Assembly (NCBI GenBank): GCA_037576215.1
Contig: JBANDB010000006.1
Span: 434,001-498,000 of the forward strand
DNA from: Armillaria gallica
Taxonomy: Eukaryota > Basidiomycota > Agaricomycetes > Agaricales > Physalacriaceae
Length of the DNA stretch: 64,000 nt
Reading direction: 5' to 3'
Numbering within the stretch: the first letter of the stretch is position 1; every line of letters starts with the position of its first letter. The notes beneath the pieces are model-generated. The model had not been told where the DNA came from, searched no databases, and saw nothing but the letters and a program-made list of their open reading frames with translations. Position numbers and translations under genes: made by a program. Shown here in pieces: positions 32,973 to 44,169 of the stretch.

Positions 32973-34454
32973 TTAACAACGTGGCTTCGAGCCTACATAA
33001 AGGTGCAAAATGCCAGCAGCACGAGCTTCTTCTACAACACCCTGTACGACGCTGACAACAACAGAAGCGGCAGGCCTGTCAATAGCATCTTCTGCGGTCA
33101 TCAGATCGAAGAGCAATAGCAGTTTCTCTATGACGCTTTTGAGCGCGTCGTCCTCATTCTCCTAGTAACGTTTATACGTCATGATTCTTGCACGATGGAG
33201 ATCAAACTTACCTTGACTAAGTAGGACGACAATTCACTTCCGAGGTACCCCTGAAAAAGTTTTCCCAAGTGGAATATGTCTGTTTGGAAGGGGGAGTAGG
33301 GCTCAGCACTAAGCATTTCACGTGCTACTGGCCTTGAATAACGCGCAGGGGTGCGATTCTCAGGTAAGCCTATCACAGTACAATCCGAGAGAGCAGAATT
33401 CTCATCGAAGACAGCAGCCCACTCCCAATCAGCGATGTAATATCTAATGGGAAATTGGGACCTGAATTTGTGGACTGGATCCCCGGGTCGATTTGTTGGG
33501 GTGATGAAACCGCCGGCAAAATTGCACAAGATGTTAGGAAGGGCAATATCCTGTACCGTTCGTTGGAGTGCCTGTACGAAGTAAAGTAGATACGTCGACT
33601 CACCCTATGCGCTACACGCTTCTGGTGGCAATATTGAACACCCTGTATCAAAAATCCGTGGAGGTCAGACAGGAGAACTTTTGATTATGATGCAAGTATA
33701 CCTGGCAAAGCTGGGTGATAAAATCCAACATCTCTCCAATATCATAGAACCAGGGCAAGCGTGACACGGTAAAGACCAGCGGGAATACAACAAAGTGAAA
33801 GCGATCGAGTGTCAAACGATTGAGGACTGGAAGCGTGGGGTTGAGCGCTTCGTATGAAGATTGTCCCATAGACAGACGTTGCAGAGCCTGGATGTACTGG
33901 TCACCCCATGTATCACCTTCCACAGATGCCAGTCGAATGAGAACGTCCTGGTTATGGATTGTGCGAGCCGGAAAATGAATATGTCTCTTCGAAGATTGAT
34001 GAATGTTATCTTTAGTACGACGCAGTCTGCGCAACTTGCAAGGAAAACATACATCAATGAAGAAACTCTGGGTGATGTTCCCTCCATATAAAGCAACATA
34101 ATTGAAAGTACGGATGGGGCAGGTTTCATCTGGTGGGATGGCTTGAATTAAGTTACGGAGCTTCCACAGACGGTAACCTTGTTTCAGGAAGAATGTTGGA
34201 AAAAATGGCGTCAACCACAAAGAGGAAGAAGTATAGCGGTCAATGGGTCTTCCTTTAGCTCGCCATTCACTTAGAGTGTGTGGTAGAGATCGTCGGAGAA
34301 CAAACAACGGCATGAGGTTGTTACTTTTGTGACATTTGAAGAGGAACACAAGAAACGGCGGCATGGATAGAAGTGCAACTGCGAGAGTCGCGAACTTGGT
34401 GAACGGCATGGGTAGGCGTCTGGTAAAAACGAACTCGTCGAGGAGGGTAAACAT
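32973..34454 (-). CDS. Kinase-like protein of basidiomycete type
   Basis: The first ATG (34454, MFTLLDEFVF) is followed by a hydrophobic helix (FATLAVALLSMPPFLVFLF). Then come the kinase-like blocks RTFNYVALYGGN, a probable intron, and VLIRLASVEGDTWGDQYIQ. FHFVVFPLVF marks the hinge. A short exon carries GVQYCHQKRVAHR (HRD position) and the next block LPNILCNFAGG. YYIADWEWAAVFDEN stands in the DFG position, followed by PVAREMLSAEPYSPFQTDIF and the last exon (ENEDDALKSVIEKLLL.. DRPAASVVV), with the stop at 32975-32973. The exon with HR and the exon with LPN do not join in frame at any GT..AG pair I found, so the gene may carry a frameshift or an unusual splice. Catalytic activity is doubtful. 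Confidence 0.55.
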
Positions 34455-34514
34455 GACTGGAACGACGAGACGTCTCGATGAAAAAATTTGTCGGTTATAA
34501 ATCGCAGTATGTAC

Positions 34515-34745
34515 TTCCAGGTCTCGATCCTCGCTCCGAGTCACCGGCTTACTTCATGTTGAACGTGCGCGACGACGTGGCTTTGACAGACGCGTATGTT
34601 GATGGCGCTCCTTGGCTTTCCGGGAGCCGATGTCTTTAAGAATTGTGTGAAAAAGGCCATACTTGTTGACGCGGGAATGCTGACTCAGAAGGAAGTTTTC
34701 GAAAGATCCATCGTCTGAATATTCATTAACATGGCAGAGGATGCT
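34515..34745 (+). pseudogene. NTPase family scrap D
   Basis: The plus-strand peptides SPAYFMLNVRDDVALTDAY and then KKAILVDAGMLTQKEVFERS match the C-terminal exon of gene A (SPAYFMLNVRYDVSLTEAY, VDAGMPTQKDKFERS) more closely than B or C. A deletion removes the GAAS segment and shifts the frame, and a stop follows FERSIV. Only about 230 bp of the gene remain, next to the 5' end of the kinase-like gene. Confidence 0.75.
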
Positions 34746-35149
34746 AGGATTTGTACTTAATCGCTAATATTTTTGTTCTGGGCATCCAACGGGAGGGGCG
34801 AGGGACGTTTTCTGTTCGGCAACGATATTTTTGACAGACAGGTTGAAAAGGATGGCCCTCAAAAGAACGCGTCACAGACATACCAACTTGTCGCGTTAGA
34901 TAAAAATATCTTCCTTGAGAAGATAGCCGACCACGGGTCAATGCAGAATAGAATTGCCTTTTCACCCATTGTCATCTCGCCCAGAGATAGTCCCAGGGAT
35001 AATCCCCAAATCAAGTCTGGTTAGAGGGAGCGTATACCCGGCAACCATGACACATGCTCGTTATCCTAGACTTTTCTTAGAGGATATGCATAGAAGGTGT
35101 TGATACATACTTTAACAAAACAGTCTTCCACGACCAGGTTCGGGAGTCA
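34746..35149. other. Intergenic, nothing recognised
   Basis: About 400 bases with short frames on both strands and no motif or repeat match noticed. Confidence 0.35.
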
Positions 35150-36290
35150 CGTTTATCACAAGGCCCTTGAAGAGTCTGCTCCTTAGCGGCAGCGTAGGAA
35201 ACCAGAAAGACAGAAGCAGGGGCAAATCTTTCGCGTGCCTTGTGGGTAAAGGAAGTTGAGCGAACAAATACAGAATCCGGCCGATTACACGAGTGTTTCT
35301 TCCGAGGTTTCTAGGACTTGTCGTATCTCCTCGTCCGTAACAGGCCAGGGGAAGGACTTTTGAGGCTCCCTGAATAGTACTGGCGTGAGTTCAGGATACA
35401 GAGATAGAGAGGATAAACGGACGTTCGCATGGCCTATACTACATCCTCACTGTTCTTGTCAAGCCTTTACTTCGCCCACCATTCCGCTCGTCTATTGGTC
35501 CATGCGTCATATCGTTGGTCGCTCTTTGTCCATTTCATGCTGAGGCAGTCGTCGTGCTTATGCGCGCACCGTGAAGGTTCGCTACCAAGATTTCACCTGG
35601 GAACGAAGGTCTGCTATGCTTTAGCTTGGCTCATCGACATGTATCGGTATAGCGCCGTACCATGACAGGCCATTGCGAGTTCCATCAACCGGAAACAGGA
35701 ACAAATATCATCTGGAGTTGGATGTACGAGCAAAACCGGTCCGTGACATAACCGAAGAAAAAACACAGCCACATGACTATAACTCTTTTTCAACAACACC
35801 AACACCATTACTTAGTGGCTCGCTTCGCTTCGACTCATTACCAGCTCGAATTGAGAAATTGTCCCTTCCAGTACATCATGCTGAGCAGTAGGTTTTCTCC
35901 TTCTCGGTTCGAGTGACGGTAGTAAGTGCACGCGCTAATTGTTTTATCCGTTCTCTGATGACACTTTACCCATGGAGGAGTCATGTTATATTTTACTACG
36001 CATGTCATTTCCATTATGCAACTGTGTCGCTCGTCATGTAAACAGTGACCGGTGAACATTTACCCTGACAAAAGCCTTGTTCAAGCTGACTGAACTGCGG
36101 CATCACGCATTCTTCTCCGTCGCTCTGCAGTACGAGTAATTTACCCTATTTCTCCTTCGCTATACGTAGGTTCTTCACGATAGGCTCTGGTTCCGATGAG
36201 AGCGAGGCGCGTGAGCTGTTCAGCCCACCCTTGCTGCGTTCCGTTTACATATCATCTATGCCAGCACCTTTTTCGAACGAAGCAACCGGT
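35150..36290 (-). pseudogene. Repeat R copy 2 (inverted relative to copy 1)
   Basis: On the minus strand it follows R copy 1 over most of its length: VTDEEIRQVLETSEETL (near 35,330), KWTKSDQRYDAW (near 35,510), LMELAMACHGTALYRY (near 35,660), GTCACTGTTTAC followed by GACGAGCGACAC (near 36,040), and a left part coding LTDLVYPIILKQIIYRLL (near 36,300). Frames are broken between blocks. It is less damaged than copy 1 in places (GTALYRY is open). It lies directly upstream of NTPase copy C. Confidence 0.6.
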
Positions 36291-36597
36291 AGATTATTTG
36301 TTTTAGGATAATCGGGTACACCAAATCTGTCAGACATAATGAGACATTCAAAACCTCGTACTCATGTGCGCATGTCTCTACATCGCGTAACATCGTCGCC
36401 GTCGCCTCCTTTTGTGGGTCAGCATCCGCTGAGACGGCAAGTGTAGAGGGCCGTCCATAAAACTTCGCGTTGGGAAATCGCGGATACTGAAATGGAAGGC
36501 GCAAATGGTACGGCGCCGCAAGGCCTCATTCCAGACATGCATACGCTTAATGACGTACGTTTTCTCCAAAGGTGCGGAAAATTTGCCAACAAATAAC

Positions 36598-39499
36598 AGG
36601 GATACGGGATCTACTGCGTCGGATAGCTATCAAAATCGTATGTCCATCTGAATATTGCAGTGTCTATTTGATTGTCGATCCGCATCTCCCAGCATTGGCG
36701 GTGAACAGAACGATGAAAAATGTACCAAGTGAGTCAATCCATTTCCCCTCGAGTGACAGATTCTGACCATTTCGCAATAGCCACAAAAGAGGGAGCGTCT
36801 TTTGAGGAAGAACGGATAGAATGTCTAAACAAGATAATTCTAGAGAATTTGCCCAGGGCTAGGGAACGTGACATACGCCCAAGGGCGTTCGCTATAAAGC
36901 TGTTCGGAGCAATAGAGGATTTGATTTTCGAGCCCAGCGATGACCTTGCGGATGGACCAGAGGACCTGTATGACCTCACAGAACGAGGAAGGATGGACGG
37001 GAATTTTGGCGACCTCTTAAAAGACCGTTGAGTTTTGTTCCTATTTCTGGTCCATATATGCGCTGATGTTTTCTCGGCAGCATGGTTTATTGGTAGGATA
37101 TTGAAGCGCGGTACGTGCTAAACTCTGATCCTTTCTCTCTCGCCCACTGTCTGCCTCCACAGATGTAGAGAATAGGGTTCTGGGAAAACCGAAACGTAGC
37201 TCCCACAATGTCGCCGATATTGACCTATCGCTTATTTCTGTTTTCCAGAAGACCTCGAGAGCATGTCCAAGGCTGTCATGGATACTTTCTCTGATGTCCT
37301 GCAGGACTATGCAAAGGGAAGCCTCGATTATCACTTCTCGTCTTGGCACGACGGGAAAGGATCCCACGCCAATGTCTACCATCCGGACGCGGACAGAGTC
37401 CACCTCCTCCTTGCTGGCCTCGGTGACCCCAACGAAACCCTCACTAGCTGGGAAGATGTATTTCATCGTTGTAACGAGGAAAAGATGCGACACTCTTTTT
37501 CAACGTAACTCTCTTTCCTCTTCCTACCCCTCTCATGCTGATCATATCTAGGACGGTCATCGATTTGCCTGGATACGGCAAAACCAGACTGTTGTTTGAA
37601 GCCACTTTTTGATTTATTTCACTTGTACTAAGGAGAAAACGACGTGGACATCGGGGTCAGGCGATGTCCAATGGGTGGTGGAAACCGTTAACACGACTTC
37701 GAAACGGATGCATGAGGGCCAGGCTGCGCAGCAAGCATTCTACGTCCTTATGTATGCAAGGATGTACGTTCTTGCCTACTTCCTCGACCTGGTTTTATCA
37801 CGCCGTCTGGTCCCTTTCGATGCCCGCCGCCGTCTCTTGCTGCTCCAAGCTTGTCCACCAAGCCTCGCGAATTCGGAGGATCTCTTCATCCACATCGCAA
37901 AGGTAGCGCAACCGTTCAACGACGAAACACTCCGCCGTGGTGCCGTGCAATCCATGTACAAGTTTTGTGACTCGATCAGAGAAATCCTGCATGGCACCAA
38001 CGACTCGCCACGTATAAGCCTTACCTTTGATGAAGTTCACATCGCCACTCATGATCCTTGGCTCTCCCCTAAGTATTCGCTCTTTCCGCGGATGCTCGAG
38101 ATGATGGATTTCTGTTTGCTCCCGAGGGCGATTGTATGTGCGGCATCGGAAATGTCGGTGAATATGCTGAATATCGGTTCACTATCCCCGGGACCATGGT
38201 TGAGCTACGCGTCGAATACCCGACGTCTCCAGAGTGATAAGTTGGAAGAGTATATTCTCCATCATCTGAAAGTGGTGCCTCCTAGACTTCTTGAGAGAAT
38301 CAAGATATGGCTATTTCCCCGGTGAGTTACTGATGTACTACTATCGATTCTTGTCCGCTTACTATTGGTCTCCAGACCACGCCTTGTTGCGAGGCTGATA
38401 GAGATGTACTTGACTGCTGCTCAAAACGGAGTCAAGAGAATACCGTTCCACAAGATTTTGTCTAGTGCGTTCGAAGTATCAACCGGGTATCGGCCTATGG
38501 ATGCTATCGACTTGGAAGCGCAGGAGGAGGAAGTACCCGAGTACATCCTTGGTCAATCCTTTGGGTGTGGTGTCTGGGAGCATAAACGTCTTACTGGTAA
38601 ATGCACTCGACCTATGCAATGCTAATTTCGCTGACGTTCGTAAAGATCCTACATTCATGACAATGGTCTCCAGGCTCCTGTATCGGTGGATGCCTAGCAA
38701 TTCTTCCACTCTGACACTAGACTGGAACGAATCTGCCAAACTCATTGAACTGGGAATCACCCCTCTCCCTCCTCTCGACCCTCGATCACCGACTCACTTC
38801 ACATGGGATGCGGGCGACGATGTAGCATTGACAGAGGCGTATGGTGCAGCATCGTTGATGGCGCTCCTTGACTCTCCTAACATCGATGTCTTCAAGTTTT
38901 GTATGAACAAGGCCATAACTGTCAACGCTGAACAACCAGAACAGGAACATACTCAGAAGGACATTTTTGAAAGATCCATAGTATGGACACTCATGAACAA
39001 CCTGGGAAAAGAGGATGGGTGCGTACTCGAGGATATTTTCGACTGTCATGATCATGCTCCTCTGTGGACCAAGCAGCCTTACCGGCTGATCTCATTTGCG
39101 AGAGAGAACAGTGTACCTGTTCGTGTTACGTGGAAGTCGGGCGCTTCACCTCGACTTGGCTTTCGAGCCCAAGAAGATGATGACATAGGGCAATGGTTGA
39201 AGGACCCGAAAGGTGTTCCGTTCAATTTTACGGATGACCGTCACTGCCTCGTTTTCGTCGAGAATCGAACGACCCTGGAGCGGTCAGTGCTGGTAGTCCA
39301 TGGCACCATGGAGGACAACGTACGTGTTGTTTCCCCCATTGGGATGGAACTGATTGGGCGCTAACTCTTACAGTGTAAGATGGAGAAGCAGATAGCAGAT
39401 CTTAAGAATGTCGTGAAGTACCAACATGTTGTTTACTGTGGTATCAAAGACTTGAAAAGTATAGGAAAGGGTCGTGCTGGCTTATTCGTGCTGTCATAG
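36598..39499 (+). pseudogene. P-loop NTPase C, recently disabled copy
   Basis: Nearly complete copy of gene B with the same exon plan and splice sites. Two clear lesions are present. The start codon of B (ATG at 29404) corresponds to AGG here (36598-36600). Just after Walker A (PGYGKTRLLFEA, about 37,570-37,605) ten bases are missing relative to B, which shifts the frame to an early stop. Downstream exons stay open over long stretches and keep LTFDEVH, PYRLISFAREN, FVENRTTLERSVLVVHG and the end GKGRAGLFVLS, so inactivation looks recent. Use of a later start and different splicing cannot be excluded, but the P-loop would then be lost. Confidence 0.75.
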
Positions 39500-39768
39500 C
39501 CTACTTATTTGACCGCGCTGTAAACCATAGTCCATTGTAACATATGTATCTTGACGGTTAAAGCGTACGACTCTGACGACGAGTGTAAACTCCAAAGACC
39601 CTACGAAGGAGGATTTCATGCATCGAACGACCTTGAATTGGGAGGAACATGCTTCTAGGCCACGATCCTAAGCCATGGCACTTGGTTGGAGGTATTAATA
39701 CGTACTTGGACTAAAAATTGTCCATGAAGATATTTTTATCGTCTGCATCCGGGAATCACATTTCTCAT

Positions 39769-39790
39769 GGTAGGTAGGTAGGTAGGTAGT
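39769..39790 (+). repeat. (GGTA)n microsatellite
   Basis: Five tandem GGTA units at the boundary between the NTPase C 3' flank and a scrap of R. Confidence 0.85.
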
Positions 39791-40000
39791 ATGAAGCGTT
39801 TGACGAGTCCTGCCTTAGTTGCGGCATATATGGTGGATCCGAGCGGCAGTGAAAGGAGCGTAGGAAAGTTGTCAGAAGGACAGAATCAGAGAAGCAGAAG
39901 TCAAGGCTTCGCGCGCCTTAGCTTGAGGGTAGAGGAAGTCGAGCGAACAGATACAGAAGTCTAGTCCGCGATAAGCCCATAGCGAGGTACGAGCGAGGGC
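39791..40000 (-). pseudogene. Repeat R copy 5 (end fragment)
   Basis: GCGGCAGTGAAAGGAGCGTAGG and the following CAAGGCTTCGCGCGCCTTAG (39,850-39,935) match the R end near 35,190 and 52,265. Placed 3' of copy C, this fragment has the same position relative to its NTPase copy as R copy 3 has to gene A. Confidence 0.5.
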
Positions 40001-40427
40001 TTATCTTAGGATAAGATAAAGAAAAAACAGATGGCTATACCTTTAATTATCTACACGTGTAAATACAAAGAATCTGACAGCGACGCCGACGAGGTCTGTG
40101 CTTCACTGTCGACCTCTTCACCATCTACTTCGCCTTCGTGCCGCCCGTCTTTTTCACCCACCCACCTATTCCCTTCAGCGTTTGGTACAGCTGGATTCGG
40201 CCCTTCGCTCCCCGCAATCTGGTTCCCCAGACGCTCAAGACGTGGACCTGTTTCGCATCGGGATTTCGGACTCGGACTTAGCATCCAACTTAAACACTCT
40301 CACCCTTCCAAAATTGGCCTCGAGTCCATGTTCGCTGCCAGTGATCAAGTCAATTTCGGTATGTTCCGGTGGCGGTGTCTGAGTCTGCCAATCTTGATTT
40401 TGTCTGGTTCCTTTGTTCCCTTGAACA

Positions 40428-41919
40428 ATGAAACGCAAAGTGGCAGCAGCATGCTATTCTCAGGGGTATTTATTCAAACTGGATCTCGCCAACGCTCAGC
40501 TTCAGGCTACTTGTCCGACTCGACCAGCATCATGCTTCCTCACTTTGGAGAATACGTTGCCTTCAAGCTCGACCCAGTCGCGTCCCTCAAGGCGCTCAAC
40601 GATCCTGAAGTTACCAAAGCCTGTGAAGCATTGGAGAGCAAGACCTATGTTTCCTGCGTACCCTACGTGCGTAGACTTGTTTTGGGCCACATCCATTTCA
40701 GCTAACTCTTACCGTCTACCAGCTCCTCTCATTTCCTTTGCCCGGTGTTGAATACATCTCAGTTTCGATGACTCTTCTTTCTAAAGGGCTTCCCGATGCC
40801 GATCCTGATCACTTCATCACGTCGGACATGTCTGTACCGGTCTTACCAAACTCTTCCAGCTCTGATTCACAATCGCGGCCACCGCTGGAGCCACCCATGC
40901 CTCTCCCTTAGCCGGATTGCTACCACCCAACGCAGGCAAGGACACGGTGTCGCGTACGGAACGACGTCACCATTGGCGGAGATTGGCCTGAGCCCAAGTA
41001 TCGACTGAACAGCCACGATCAGATTCTCCTTGACCGGAAGTATTACAACGCGGATCACAATCGCAGGGAGGTTCTCAAGAGAGGGCAAGAGCGTCCTTAG
41101 GCTTCTACGGATGCTGGTGTTGTAAATCATCAGTCAGACGAGTGCAAGATATCGGTTACCTTACCTCTCTCTGCAGAGCACGATGCGAAAAGCCAGCACT
41201 GCCGTTCAATCAGTAAATGTTCTCATCCATGCGAGGCCCGAAGTGAACATTCCGATAACACTAGCGAGGTCGAGAGTCGGCACTCTCGTTCCGTAGGCGA
41301 CGCTGAAACCGAATATTCGCATCAATCAGCCAAGCCAGCGAGAGTCATACTCCCGAGACGACATCTTCCGCGGCCTCTTTCTTTAGGTCGCTATTTTCAA
41401 AGCTACTTCTGTGCTTACCCTGTCTTCGGGTGGACTTTCATGACGACGACAACGTAGCCTCGATTTCCCCTTCCGACCCAATCTGGTCCCACCCCATATT
41501 CGGTGCGCGCCCTCCAGATACCTTGCCTGTCATGGTCGTACTGGACGATCTCGAGTCAATAAAGGCAGAGCAGATTAATGATCCATAGGATTTCTTTAGG
41601 GAAATCGACGCTTTGAAGAGGTACGTTCATTTGCTAACGTCGTTCAAATGCGCCATCTGACCTCAGACTTGCATGTAGAATCGAAGATGTTTTCAAAGAG
41701 CGAATGAAGGCCAAAACTCAAGCCGCAATAGAGCGTGCGCGGCAGAAGGGCGAAGCACTTTATGTTCAACTTCAATCGAAAATGCCAAAACGTGTTACCC
41801 CGCCAGAGGATACAGGAGTACAATACATCTCTTCCGATCCAGACAGTACGTCAATATTACAGAAAAGCCTTTCCGAAGTTTGACTTTATCGTATTGTAGC
41901 CCAAAAATCTCAAGTTTGA
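40428..41919 (+). pseudogene. P family copy 1, broken
   Basis: Homologous over its length to the intact P gene at 54.8-56.1 kb. IMLPHFGEYVAFKLDPV, DPEVTKACEALE, LPGVEYIS, TSDMSVPVLPNSS, DCYHPTQARTRCR, SDPIWSHPIFG and the coiled-coil end (ERMKAKTQAAIERARQ) align. In-frame stops replace coding triplets at least three times: TAG after PPMPLP (about 40,909), TAG after GQERP (about 41,098), and TAG for the Trp of NDPW (about 41,586). The family is unrecognised. An upstream frame starting at 40031 (MAIPLIIYTC) is Ser/Pro-rich and may be an unrelated open stretch. Confidence 0.75.
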
Positions 41920-44169
41920 TACTCCTGGAACGTTTGTGCCTTAGTCGTCGAGACGTCCTTAGAGAATAAAGCGCTTCTGTAGAGATTGAAATATGCATGT
42001 ATACATCTATCATTCCACGCACATTTTAAGGACATAACCTTGAGCTCGCAATTGCTACCCTTGGAGATCGGGCCGAGTTCCGACGATTTTGTAATAAGGA
42101 CGTTCCCTCGCCACTCCAGGCCGACCAAACAAACTCGCCAAAATTGGCTGTCGTACTCTTTCCCTTATTATGCAGACATCATGTTCATGTCCCAAAGGCG
42201 GCGCCTCCCCAGTCCTCTCCTTTCGCCTAGCACAAAAGGACTCTGATACCGGCCTTCGGCTCATTAGCAGTCTCTCGAGCATTCGAGGCGGGCTCGAAAA
42301 TCGTCACATTACTACTGGCAAAAGGAGGTCTGAAGACGGTATACGATGAAATCCGACGGCGGGTTGAGTACGGCCAGGTCTCTTTCGTAGACTTGGATTC
42401 CCTTCCGGGCCCCTCCAAAATGGACGACGACGACAATGTTCAAGCCCTCGAGAGCTTCTTAGATTTGACTCTTGGAACTTCCTTCGGTCGTCATCACTGA
42501 CACCATCCTGGATGATGAAGGCCCTCAGCTGAACGCATCTACTCTGGTTGAGAACTTTCGACTTTTCGAGAGTGACACGAGTGCCCATTAGGTCTTTCTG
42601 ACCATCAATCACCGCGGACCTGCTTATCGACACATAAATACCTTCCCTATCTGACAACGAGGGCGCCTACCGCGCAGATACGAATTCTTTTGCATACACT
42701 TAGCCATTCTTGACGTTAACTTCTACGAGGTACTCGCTTGTGATCACGAATGGAATGAAGTGGCGGTGTTCGTTATGCGCCTTTGGAGTCTTTCTTTGTA
42801 GAAAGAGAATTTTCTCGGTGAGTGATATTAGTCAATTGTGGGACGGTGATTAGACTGATGCGAATTCGGAAGGGGTGTCTCGTCTATTTCGTTTGCCGCA
42901 GATAGCAAATGTGTATCTTGAGTACGTTTCTTCTCCCAGTCTCAATTCCCTGTCAACATTTCGCGAAAAACGAGTCAAGTGAACGATCGCATAGCGGGAA
43001 CGTTTGACGAATGGTAGTCCTCATTCAAAATTTGACCACGGACAAAAACGGTACATCTCTCTTTTCCACTCTTCTTTTCTCTTTGACTCCTCTTTCAGAA
43101 TCGCTTTTTGGACAATCATCACCCTTGGTATTCCTCCATCCTCATCCCTGTTGTACTTCTTGTGTGTATGGCGCTTGGATCTGAGAATCTCCCGGCGTCA
43201 ATGCGGCAATACCCATAGAGTTCAGCGGGTGTATGAGATATACGTGTCGGGATACTGGGAGTAGGTATGAGTGACGTTTGAGGCTGACGATGATGGAATG
43301 AGCTCAATTCGGCGTGCTTGGTATGATCTATTCCTCTTTGTTCATCAGAAGCTGACCCTTTGAATCTATAGACCGCAGTGTTCGAGCGACGGCAACCTCA
43401 ACTATGGCATCCGTTTCCATGAGGCCGATTCGGAATATACTACGAGTTGAGATTCTCCTATCTTTGGCACGAGGCGACTATATATTCCTCCTCAAGTTCA
43501 TCAGATGGGCAGTGCGCTTTCCTTGTTCTACATCGGATCAATGGAGTGGATCCTGCGTTATGACAGTCAATATACTTTGTGTCCCAGGCTAGCAAGAGGA
43601 TAGGTATAGCATACACCACGAATGTGTCGCCGGTACTGATTGATGATTTCAAGTCATCTACAATTACCGCGAGACCCGTGGCTATTCCAGGACAGTTTCA
43701 GAATCCCACTGTCTGTCAATTTCTAAGATGATTCTTCGTCAAGAGGGGAATGCTTTACAGGATTACGAGCATTGGATGTCGGAGATCTCCCTCGAATCAA
43801 GGTGATTGCGTTCAATGCTTTCCTTGTCAGACATGGAGTAGGTATTGCTTCTATTCAGTACATTGCTGCACAGCGAATTTCCTGTGCTTTGTGACGTGTA
43901 TATTGATCTCAAAAGACTCAGCTGAGCGGCTTGGTTCAGTATACACTGATACCCATTCATCTCGCGATCGAATCGCTAAACGCCTTTGGATATCAAAAGA
44001 TCTGATCAAGCCACAATTCTGAGGTCATCGTGTTGATACGCTGATCTTCCTTTCAATACTCGACGGGTTTTTGCTGTGTTGCTGTATGCTATATGACGAG
44101 GGGTGGACCGTCTATATCCCCGCAGACCACGTCCTCGCTCATTATTCTATCTTCACTCAGACTTCCTTG
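41920..44169. other. Long gene-poor stretch with possible coding relic
   Basis: No intact gene. At about 42,258-42,480 a plus frame reads GSLAVSRAFEAGSKIVTLLL, with VYDEIRRRVEYGQVSFVDLD behind it, which looks protein-like but is bounded by stops; nearby at 42,483 another frame gives VVITDTILDDEGPQLN. At 43,384-43,590 frames include NLNYGIRFHEADSEYT. I recognise none of them. They are probably remains of decayed genes. Confidence 0.35.

Noticed and set aside
40031..40427. MAIPLIIYTC frame as the true N-terminus of P copy 1
   Set aside because: No counterpart is visible upstream of the other P copies, and the sequence is low-complexity Ser/Pro.
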